Origin: Candidatus Cloacimonadota bacterium
GTDB taxonomy: Bacteria > Cloacimonadota > Cloacimonadia > JGIOTU-2
NCBI GenBank assembly: GCA_014384665.1
Contig: JACNFI010000433.1
Location: 4,210-9,566, forward strand
Direction of reading: 5' to 3'
DNA: 5,357 nt
In this document: positions 1 to 5,357 of the stretch, one piece after another
How positions within the stretch are numbered: the stretch's first letter is position 1
How the letters are laid out: every line of letters starts with the position of its first letter
Position numbers and translations under genes: made by a program
Notes under the pieces: model-generated
The model's input: only the letters and a program-made list of their open reading frames with translations
What the model was told of the DNA's origin: nothing
Databases searched by the model: none

Positions 1-924
1 TTCATCCCATTCTCTAATTCCAACAATATCTTCATAAATAACAAATCCACTGTAATAAGCAAGTGCACCTGATAATTCAGGAGAATCCAATGCTTTTCCT
101 GTAAATGCTGTTCGTTGAGCAGCTCTGAAATTAGTTTCTTGCATTAAGGCAGAGTATTGCATCGGATGAACTAATAAAGCCCAATATTTCGTTCCATTTT
201 TACTTACTAATTGAGGAATCATAAGATTCATACATTTGACTCTTAAATCCCAAAGAATTGCCGCTGTCATTCCTGTATCACAAGCAGCATTATCAGCTTC
301 TCGCATTCCAAGTGCAGTATCTAACGCATCATTAGTTTTAAGTGTCTTTTCAGTTCCTATCGCAGTTAAAACTCCTCCAGCGTTGATATACCAATTAGGA
401 TGGTATCTTCGTGCTAATCCAAGTCCTTCATCATCTGTTCCTCTAGATAGATTAGGTGATATACCTTCATAAAAAGTTTGAAATATAGCCTGATTTTCCC
501 ATTTTGAGAAATATTTAATTAATCCAGGCATTGCCTCTTCATATAACTTATACAATTTCTGTCTCTGTTCTGACATTTTCCCACTTCTTTTCATAACTGC
601 TTTTCTTTTTTGATTTACATAAACTCGTAGATATCGCAAATCTTGATTCTCACCAGTTCCTTTAAGAACGGCATCACCAAGAACAATATCACCAGCCAAA
701 TCTTTTATAAAAGGAATAAGCATATTATCTCTACCTTGTTGAATAAAAGAATTAAGAATTTCAATTGGATTTCCAGAAGGACGATATTGTTTATTCCCAT
801 TATCATCAGTAGATATATCTACATTATCACTCCATTTTGCCCAAATGGTATTATACCAACTTGCTGTTCTTAATTTCGCATTTAAGATTGCTATGTTTGC
901 AATCCAGTCTTGTGATGTTTCCAT
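1..924 (-). CDS. Major capsid protein, N4-gp56/DUF4043-like, 3' end cut by window
   Basis: This open frame starts at the ATG at 924-922 and reads 308 codons without a stop to the window edge, so the C-terminus is missing. I translated it by hand; it begins METSQDWIANIAILNAKLRT. It probably forms the icosahedral shell of the phage head. The support is a pattern I recognise from the N4-gp56/DUF4043 capsid group: a segment YWALLVHPMQYSALMQ (about residues 247-262), followed by an aromatic/arginine stretch NFRAAQR, then ELSGALAYYSGFVIYED (about 283-299). In that group the same order appears as a 'val-hP-Q' strand followed by 'G-lG-yngvvI-E'. Position after terminase, portal and a scaffold-like gene also fits. 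It lies 9 bases after the scaffold stop, with its ribosome binding site overlapping that stop, so the two are probably translated from one message. Family members are usually somewhat longer than 308 residues, consistent with a modest missing tail. The capsid role is fairly secure; the exact family rests on remembered motifs. Confidence 0.82.
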   Translation of the reverse strand, partial: METSQDWIANIAILNAKLRTASWYNTIWAKWSDNVDISTDDNGNKQYRPSGNPIEILNSFIQQGRDNMLIPFIKDLAGDIVLGDAVLKGTGENQDLRYLRVYVNQKRKAVMKRSGKMSEQRQKLYKLYEEAMPGLIKYFSKWENQAIFQTFYEGISPNLSRGTDDEGLGLARRYHPNWYINAGGVLTAIGTEKTLKTNDALDTALGMREADNAACDTGMTAAILWDLRVKCMNLMIPQLVSKNGTKYWALLVHPMQYSALMQETNFRAAQRTAFTGKALDSPELSGALAYYSGFVIYEDIVGIREWDE

Positions 925-930
925 TATAAA

Positions 931-936
931 CCTCTA
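931..936 (-). promoter_or_regulatory. Ribosome binding site of capsid gene, overlapping scaffold stop
   Basis: On the minus strand the bases read TAGAGG, then TTTATA, then ATG. AGAGG sits 6 bases before the capsid start codon, and the TAG is the stop codon of the scaffold gene. This supports 924 as the capsid start and suggests that ribosomes finishing the scaffold can reinitiate on the capsid gene. Confidence 0.75.
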
Positions 937-1836
937 TTTGTTTTTAGTATAGAGTTTATCAAGTTGCTCTTTTGTAAGATTATCTAATATTTTAGGATTT
1001 TTTGCAATTACATCATTTAATTGTTTTGTAGATAGTGAAAGTAAATCCATAGTGCCTGAAGCAACAGATTTTCCACCCTCTATTATCGGTATTTCTTTTT
1101 CTTTTGCTTTTGCTATTTTTTCTCTTGTATCTGCTTCTGCTTGCCCAATCATTATTTTACGATATTTGTCAATACCTAAAGTGTGTATTAACGCAGATTC
1201 GTAATCGGCTTTTGTGTGTTTAACATCAAAAGAAATGTTATTTACAGTTCCCGTTATAGCTTTCCATTCTTCATCATTAAACCCAAGCTTATAATTATTC
1301 TCATAATCTTTTCGCATATCTTTGGCAAGTTGAACATTAGATTCTCCAGCAGTTTCTTCACGAACAATCTCACGCATAAAAACATCTTGATAACTCTGTT
1401 GTGTGTTTTCTAACTCATTTGTGAGTTCTTTTTTCCTAATAGATAAAGTTGAATATTCTTCATCCAAATCGGGATCTAATTTTGATATTCTATTATCAAT
1501 ATTATTGAGTTTCCCTTTTAAATTAGTTATATTCTCTTTTATCCCTTTTGAAGTTTGCGATTTTTCAGGAGTTATTTTAGCTCGCAAGTCCCCAATTTCT
1601 CTGGATTGTTCGCCTACAAATCTTTCTTTATCCTGAATAATTTTTACTAATTCTGCGGGAGTTTTTCCTTGAAACATCTGTGGAATTTCTTCCGATGTCT
1701 CCTCCTGGCTTTCTTCTGTTTCTTCTTCCGATGTCTCCTCTTCGGTATCGGATTTTTCTGAAGTTGAAGTATCCTCAACATCAACTAATATTTTTTCTTC
1801 TTTTTCTTCTGTTTCCTTTGTTTCTTCTTGTGACAT
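934..1836 (-). CDS. Probable capsid scaffolding protein, acidic and coiled-coil
   Basis: This 300-residue protein probably guides capsid assembly and is then removed or lost. Residues 1-50 are extremely acidic (24 of 50 are Glu or Asp, mixed with Ser and Thr) and are probably disordered. A short conserved-looking segment, MFQGKTPAELVKIIQ (54-68), then EQSREIGDLR, resembles segments I associate with phage scaffold-like proteins. Residues about 95-150 look like a coiled coil (ITNLKGKLNNIDNRISKL and following). The C-terminus (about 268-300) has two similar short helices, TKQLNDVIAKN and TKEQLDKLYTKN, rich in lysine; scaffold proteins such as that of P22 use a small basic helical C-terminal domain to bind coat protein. 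No signal peptide or membrane segment is seen. The ATG at 1836 has a strong ribosome site. Its position between portal and capsid gene is the main functional evidence, since sequence similarity between scaffolds is weak. It could instead be another capsid-assembly or minor head protein. Confidence 0.72.
   Translation of the reverse strand: MSQEETKETEEKEEKILVDVEDTSTSEKSDTEEETSEEETEESQEETSEEIPQMFQGKTPAELVKIIQDKERFVGEQSREIGDLRAKITPEKSQTSKGIKENITNLKGKLNNIDNRISKLDPDLDEEYSTLSIRKKELTNELENTQQSYQDVFMREIVREETAGESNVQLAKDMRKDYENNYKLGFNDEEWKAITGTVNNISFDVKHTKADYESALIHTLGIDKYRKIMIGQAEADTREKIAKAKEKEIPIIEGGKSVASGTMDLLSLSTKQLNDVIAKNPKILDNLTKEQLDKLYTKNK
1687..1740 (-). repeat. 18-base direct repeat inside the acidic N-terminus of the scaffold gene
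   Basis: The 18-base string TTCTTCCGATGTCTCCTC (plus strand) occurs at 1687-1704 and again at 1723-1740. The copies are 36 bases apart, a multiple of three, so both are read in the same frame and encode the repeated EETSEE motif. This looks like in-frame expansion of a low-complexity acidic segment rather than a separate element. Confidence 0.8.
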
Positions 1837-1841
1837 TTTAT

Positions 1842-1847
1842 CCTCCC
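1842..1847 (-). promoter_or_regulatory. Ribosome binding site of scaffold gene
   Basis: The minus strand reads GGGAGG, ATAAA, ATG, giving a near-consensus Shine-Dalgarno site 5 bases before the start at 1836. It is the strongest ribosome site in the window, fitting a protein needed in many copies. It lies 6 bases downstream of the GC-rich hairpin at 1854-1869. Confidence 0.8.
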
Positions 1848-1853
1848 GAGTAT

Positions 1854-1869
1854 CCCCGATAAATCGGGG
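1854..1869 (-). other. GC-rich hairpin in the scaffold leader
   Basis: CCCCGAT (1854-1860) and ATCGGGG (1863-1869) form a perfect inverted repeat, giving a 6-bp stem with a 4-base loop, in an otherwise very AT-rich region. No U-run follows it on the minus strand, so it is not a terminator for these genes. It would sit at the 5' side of the scaffold ribosome site and could stabilise the message or affect translation. Its 5' arm CCCGA could also pair with TCGGG at 1849-1845, which overlaps the Shine-Dalgarno site, but that 5-bp pairing should be weaker than the hairpin. Confidence 0.55.
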
Positions 1870-1878
1870 TTCGTTTTT

Positions 1879-1956
1879 GCAATAAAAAAGGTCAGTTGAG
1901 AAGTTGGTCCCAACTGACCTGCACGGAGAAAAGCTATTTCCCTATGTTTTTATTGC
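1879..1956 (-). repeat. Nested inverted repeats that could fold as a three-way junction
   Basis: An outer perfect 10-base inverted repeat, GCAATAAAAA at 1879-1888 and TTTTTATTGC at 1947-1956, encloses two inner hairpins. One is the 10-bp terminator stem (1889-1898 with 1911-1920). The other is a weaker stem in which minus-strand GGGAAA (1942-1937) pairs with TTTCTCC (1931-1925) with one bulged base. Together nearly all of this 78-base stretch can pair. The outer arm is A/T-rich and could be chance in this composition. The 3' part of the outer stem is the same stretch as the terminator U-run, so the two uses compete. Confidence 0.45.
1884..1920 (-). terminator. Intrinsic terminator after the portal gene
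   Basis: Read on the minus strand, AGGTCAGTTG (1920-1911), a 12-base loop and CAACTGACCT (1898-1889) form a perfect 10-bp stem, followed at once by TTTTTATT. This is a classic rho-independent terminator shape, 64 bases after the portal stop codon. The loop also contains ACCAACT, which can pair with AGTTG in the 5' arm as a small competing 5-bp hairpin. Read on the plus strand there is no adjacent U-run, so it should work mainly in the direction of these genes. Confidence 0.75.
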
Positions 1957-1983
1957 GTTATTTTTATTTTATATTTTATTCAT

Positions 1984-3801
1984 TTATTTTTTTGCCATTT
2001 CTGGTTTACTTTCCATTGCCTTACTTGCTTGTGCTGTTCCAACAATTTGAGACATTTCTTCACCTGCTTGCTTTTGTATCATTTCTTCTCTACTAATTGC
2101 CTGCTGTGATTTTATAAATTGTATCCATTCCTCTTTGTCTCTAAATGGAGAATGCTTAATAATTAAATCCCAGGGTATTTGGTCATATCTTGCCCCACCG
2201 CTTATCATTACATTTATTAAAGCCACACTTTCTTGGAATGTTCTCGCTAATCTATTCGGTGTATTCTCTGTCTCATCTATCATTGCTCTTGCTGATATAT
2301 TTCTAATATCTTTCTCTATATTTCCTGAATAATTTACATTTACAATATCATATTTAAGTGCATTTTTATCTTTTGATGCAATAGGTAATATCCTATCATC
2401 TTCAAAATACATATATGGGACTAATTCTAAAAAATCCTGTGTAATTAATTCTCTTGTTTGTGCCAATGCGTCAAAATATGGATTAGTTTGAGTTAATCCT
2501 TGCCCTAATTTTCGTTCAAATAATATTCCACTTTCTCCGCTTCTTTCAGTTCTTCCCTCCATTGCATCTGTAATTCCAGAAATATCTTTAATAAATTCTT
2601 TAGCTACTCCCACATTCTGTATTTCGCCTTGTGGAACTTCTTGAACTCTATGCTTTTCTGGTTTGTTCTTCATTGATAATACTTCTATGACAGGACTTGG
2701 TAAATTACCAACCTTTTTTAGTTGTTCTGCTGCTTCTTTATCTCCTATACCTACAAACCAGGGACTGCCTAACATTTGTGTTACCATATCTATATGATGA
2801 CTCATTCCTTTATTTATTGTATCTTGAACATCCAATAAAGCATATATTAAAGATGTTTGTTCGGCTTTTGGCATATTAAAATCAAATGAAAAATAAGGAA
2901 ATACTGAAAATCGTTTCGTAGGAAATATAAATTCTTTCTCTTGAAGTGATATATCCAAAGCAGGAACTACCGTTGACATAAATATCCTTTCATCTTTTAT
3001 TTTACGCAGAAAATCAAATTCTATTCCTTTTTTCTTTAATTTATTGGCTTCTTTATTTGTTATTTTTAAATATTCATTTCTTATTCTAATTAAGTTAACT
3101 GATATTTCTCTTCGTTCCTCTAATTGTAAAACTTGATATTTATTCCCTCGTTTATATTCACTATCCGTTGCTGCTCTATCTTCTAAATCCAGCATGTTAG
3201 CTTGTATCCCAGTCCACCATTGTAATTTTTTCTCATTCTCTAACGGGCTTATTCCAAATTCACTTTCAATTCCATCTTTTGTAAACCAATCTTCAATTAC
3301 AACATATCTTGCATCTAATAAATCAAATTTTCTAAATTCTGGGTCGGGATGGACAAAGAATGTATCTATATTTCTATATCTTGGTTCTAAATAATTATAA
3401 TCATTCATCTTTATTAATCTTCTATTCCATCCGCCTGTTGGGTATGCAAGTCCATCTACCATTGACTTTACTAATTTTCTTTCTAAATTTGTTGTATCAA
3501 CTATGGATTGCCAATTATCTTGTAAAAGTTGTATTAATTTAAAATCAGCATCATACATTGGAATAATTTTACTAATTCTGCGATTTAATTGTTCATTCCC
3601 AGCCAAAACTAATATTTTTGCAAGTATAATATCATACATTACAAGTGGTTTAGAATATTTTTCCGCATTAGCAATCTCACTATCAGTAAAATGTTGATGA
3701 ATAAGATATTTAGCACATTTTTTAGACTGTTCTCTTGCAGTTGACCTGCCCGATATGCTATTTCTTTTTAATTTTATTATCTTTTCTACTAATGTATCCA
3801 T
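1984..3801 (-). CDS. Portal protein, P22-like
   Basis: This 605-residue protein probably forms the twelve-fold ring at one capsid vertex through which DNA enters and leaves, and to which the terminase and later the tail dock. Features matching P22-type portals include AGNEQLNRRISKIIP (67-81) near the N-terminus, VHPDPEFRKFDLLDARYVV (150-168), and ISGITDAMEGRTERSGESGI (407-426) followed by FERKLGQGLTQ, a glycine/serine-rich stretch seen in the clip/stem part of this family. The C-terminus (about 560-605) is helical and rich in Gln, Lys and Glu. Its length is in the range of P22-like portals (about 600-750). I chose the ATG at 3801: it overlaps the terminase stop as TAATG and has GGAAGG 7 bases upstream. 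A TTG at 3816 would add five residues but overlaps that ribosome site. An intrinsic terminator follows the gene. Confidence 0.88.
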   Translation of the reverse strand: MDTLVEKIIKLKRNSISGRSTAREQSKKCAKYLIHQHFTDSEIANAEKYSKPLVMYDIILAKILVLAGNEQLNRRISKIIPMYDADFKLIQLLQDNWQSIVDTTNLERKLVKSMVDGLAYPTGGWNRRLIKMNDYNYLEPRYRNIDTFFVHPDPEFRKFDLLDARYVVIEDWFTKDGIESEFGISPLENEKKLQWWTGIQANMLDLEDRAATDSEYKRGNKYQVLQLEERREISVNLIRIRNEYLKITNKEANKLKKKGIEFDFLRKIKDERIFMSTVVPALDISLQEKEFIFPTKRFSVFPYFSFDFNMPKAEQTSLIYALLDVQDTINKGMSHHIDMVTQMLGSPWFVGIGDKEAAEQLKKVGNLPSPVIEVLSMKNKPEKHRVQEVPQGEIQNVGVAKEFIKDISGITDAMEGRTERSGESGILFERKLGQGLTQTNPYFDALAQTRELITQDFLELVPYMYFEDDRILPIASKDKNALKYDIVNVNYSGNIEKDIRNISARAMIDETENTPNRLARTFQESVALINVMISGGARYDQIPWDLIIKHSPFRDKEEWIQFIKSQQAISREEMIQKQAGEEMSQIVGTAQASKAMESKPEMAKK

Positions 3802-5357
3802 TAAGCTACCTTCCAAGATATACTTTGGATTCCATCTATTCTATCTCCAAAAACTTTGTCTCTCCATCCCTTCTTCTTTTTTGTTTTTTGAGTTACTTGA
3901 CCAATTATCATCATTAGAAAGCCTTTGAGCTCATCAAACGCATGGTCTTCTGCTTTTGTATCTACATCATCTAAGTGATTTTTATCACTTGGAAGATTAG
4001 GAATAGTTTCAATATTATACTCACAATTTGATAGAAATGTTAATCTTGGAGTTCCATCTTCTCTTATTCTTAATGCTTCTGCCGTTATCATTGCTCCTTG
4101 AACACGAGAACCAGGTGAAGAATCCCAACCCATTAAAATTATTCCTTCATCTCTATAAAACTTAACAGGCATTATAAATTCATCTCCCGTATCTGCCCTT
4201 TTCCAAAAACTTTTTGGGTCTGCTAAATTCATTTCAAAATCATCATTGCGTAAACCATAATGTTCTAAAAAAAATTTCTTTGTCAACCGTGCTTGTTCTA
4301 AAGCCGTTAAGTTTGTTTTTACAATCTCTGCAAATTTAACTATATCATTCGTTCTGTTATGAACTGCGTAAGCACCACATGCCCAGGGTGCTTTATATCC
4401 ATAATCAAAACTACGATATAATCTGTAATCTGACCAATCAAAATCCCGTTTCTTTATAATTAAATCCACATTATCAGTAGCATTAAAAAATTCCTTTTCC
4501 GAAATCACATGCATCTCTTGGTCCCACATATCGAAGAATTGTCCAAGAAAGGCATCCCAATTCCCGTATAACCACATCTGCTTTAAAATTTCATTCTTAT
4601 TTAATAATTTTTGAATATATGAGTCCTCAACATGAGAATTTTCAAAAATCAAAGCAGGTATAAATAAATATGTCTCTCCTGTTCTTGTCTTATATATTTT
4701 GTTGGGTTTCATTTTTTGGTAATAAATATCAAATTTTTTAATATAAATAGGCGCACCATCTTTAACAGGACGACATTTGTCTATATACTTTCTTTTAACA
4801 TAATTATGTCCAATCCCACCAGGATTTGTATCATATACATGTCTCGCTTCTATAACATCATTTTTAGGAGAACGACAGCAAAATTCTATTTTATCTACCC
4901 AATTTTCAGGAAATTGTGTTAATTCTCCTATCCATAATCTATGAAAATTTGGTCCTTGAAAATATCCTAAATGTTCTTCTTTATGGCAAGGTCTTAAAAA
5001 TATCTCCGCACCACTGGGAAATTTATATTTTCTGCCTTGCACATCCCATTTACCACCAAATTGCGGATATATTTTATCACATTCTACTTTTGTATTTGCC
5101 ATTAATTCTGGTTCTGTTCTTCTTACACAAACACCCCTATAATGCGGATAATCTATTAACATTTTATAATAATATAAAACACCTTCTTTTCTACAAGTTC
5201 TAAATCCCCTTATATCATATTTATTTCGTCTAACTTGTGCTTCTGAATACCACTCTACTATATCTAAAGCCATCTTACAAGCAATTGCCATGGTCTTTCC
5301 GCAATAACGACTACCCCCATATACAATTGTATTTGCTGTTGCTTGCATTAAAAGTTC
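3801..5357 (-). CDS. terL: Terminase large subunit, 5' end cut by window
   Basis: This is the ATP-driven DNA packaging motor and nuclease of the phage. Residues are counted from the ATG at 5348, but the frame stays open upstream (Glu-Leu-Leu before that Met), and family members have sequence of the type 'ELL-a-a--v-yGG' here, so the real start lies outside the window. Walker A is GGSRYCGKT (11-19). The Walker B region is RLWIGELTQF (137-146), with catalytic Glu142 but Gly141 where Asp is usual. The coupling motif is DTNPGG (173-178). The nuclease domain shows SFDYGY (Asp315), LADPKSFW (Asp377) and EDHAFDEL (Asp468), the expected acidic metal-binding set. YGNWDAF (261-267) is the usual link before the nuclease. 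The C-terminus has a lysine run (KTKKKKG, 488-494). The stop codon overlaps the portal start (TAATG), so the two are translationally coupled. A small terminase subunit, if present, would lie beyond the right edge. Confidence 0.93.
   Translation of the reverse strand, partial: ELLMQATANTIVYGGSRYCGKTMAIACKMALDIVEWYSEAQVRRNKYDIRGFRTCRKEGVLYYYKMLIDYPHYRGVCVRRTEPELMANTKVECDKIYPQFGGKWDVQGRKYKFPSGAEIFLRPCHKEEHLGYFQGPNFHRLWIGELTQFPENWVDKIEFCCRSPKNDVIEARHVYDTNPGGIGHNYVKRKYIDKCRPVKDGAPIYIKKFDIYYQKMKPNKIYKTRTGETYLFIPALIFENSHVEDSYIQKLLNKNEILKQMWLYGNWDAFLGQFFDMWDQEMHVISEKEFFNATDNVDLIIKKRDFDWSDYRLYRSFDYGYKAPWACGAYAVHNRTNDIVKFAEIVKTNLTALEQARLTKKFFLEHYGLRNDDFEMNLADPKSFWKRADTGDEFIMPVKFYRDEGIILMGWDSSPGSRVQGAMITAEALRIREDGTPRLTFLSNCEYNIETIPNLPSDKNHLDDVDTKAEDHAFDELKGFLMMIIGQVTQKTKKKKGWRDKVFGDRIDGIQSISWKVA
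3809..3814 (-). promoter_or_regulatory. Ribosome binding site of portal gene, inside terminase 3' end
   Basis: The minus strand reads GGAAGG, TAGCTTA, ATG, placing a good Shine-Dalgarno site 7 bases before the ATG at 3801 and within the last codons of the terminase gene. It decides the portal start in favour of that ATG over the TTG at 3816, whose last base forms part of this site. Confidence 0.75.

Noticed and set aside
1854..1869. The GC-rich hairpin as a second terminator.
   Set aside because: On the minus strand it is followed by ATACTCGGGAGG, not a U-run. On the plus strand TTCGTTTTTG follows, but no plus-strand gene precedes it.
1879..1956. A tRNA or tRNA-like gene of about 78 bases in the portal-scaffold gap.
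   Set aside because: The stem lengths do not fit a cloverleaf, and there is no TTC-containing T arm, D-loop GG or plausible anticodon arm.
3801..3816. TTG start for the portal gene at 3816, giving five extra residues.
   Set aside because: The TTG overlaps the GGAAGG ribosome site that is well placed for the ATG at 3801, and that ATG makes a typical TAATG coupling with the terminase stop.
236..5203. Many open frames of 60-95 codons on the plus strand.
   Set aside because: They lie opposite the long minus-strand genes, have low-complexity Phe/Ile/Leu/Ser-rich translations typical of antisense reading of AT-rich genes, and show no recognisable domains or supporting ribosome sites.
5346..5348. 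ATG at 5348 as the true start of the terminase.
   Set aside because: The frame remains open to the window edge, the residues just upstream (Glu-Leu-Leu) match the family pattern before Walker A, and no ribosome site is visible; Walker A would be unusually close to the N-terminus.
1..5357. CRISPR array, insertion sequence, attachment site, or a defence or anti-defence system.
   Set aside because: There are no regularly spaced repeats, transposase, integrase, or accessory genes; the window is filled by four structural and packaging genes with one 147-base gap.

Overview
This window is a block of tailed-phage (Caudoviricetes) head and DNA-packaging genes, from a free phage or a prophage. All genes lie on the minus strand. 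The base composition is strongly AT-rich (roughly one third G+C by eye), with many AAA, ATA and AGA codons. Clear Shine-Dalgarno sites (GGAAGG, GGGAGG, AGAGG) precede the three gene starts that are visible. This suggests a low-GC bacterial host, but nothing here identifies the host.

In transcription order (right to left) the layout is: (1) terminase large subunit, 5357-3801, whose 5' end runs off the window; (2) a P22-like portal protein, 3801-1984, coupled to the terminase by a TAATG stop/start overlap; (3) a 147-base gap, 1983-1837, holding an intrinsic terminator, a larger nested inverted repeat, and a GC-rich hairpin just upstream of the next ribosome binding site; (4) an acidic, coiled-coil protein that is probably the capsid scaffold, 1836-934; (5) a major capsid protein resembling the N4-gp56/DUF4043 group, 924-1, whose 3' end runs off the window.

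Together these genes would build and fill the head. The scaffold would guide capsid-protein assembly around the portal, and the terminase would dock on the portal, pump DNA in with its ATPase and cut it with its nuclease domain. No head-maturation protease is present between portal and capsid gene, which fits a scaffold that leaves the shell intact or is handled by other means. The P22-like portal hints at a short-tailed phage, but no tail gene is visible to confirm this.

The gene content is ordinary for a phage. The points most worth a second look are the structured portal-scaffold gap, with a terminator and no obvious promoter after it, and a glycine where the terminase Walker B motif normally has aspartate. 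No new defence or mobile system is seen.
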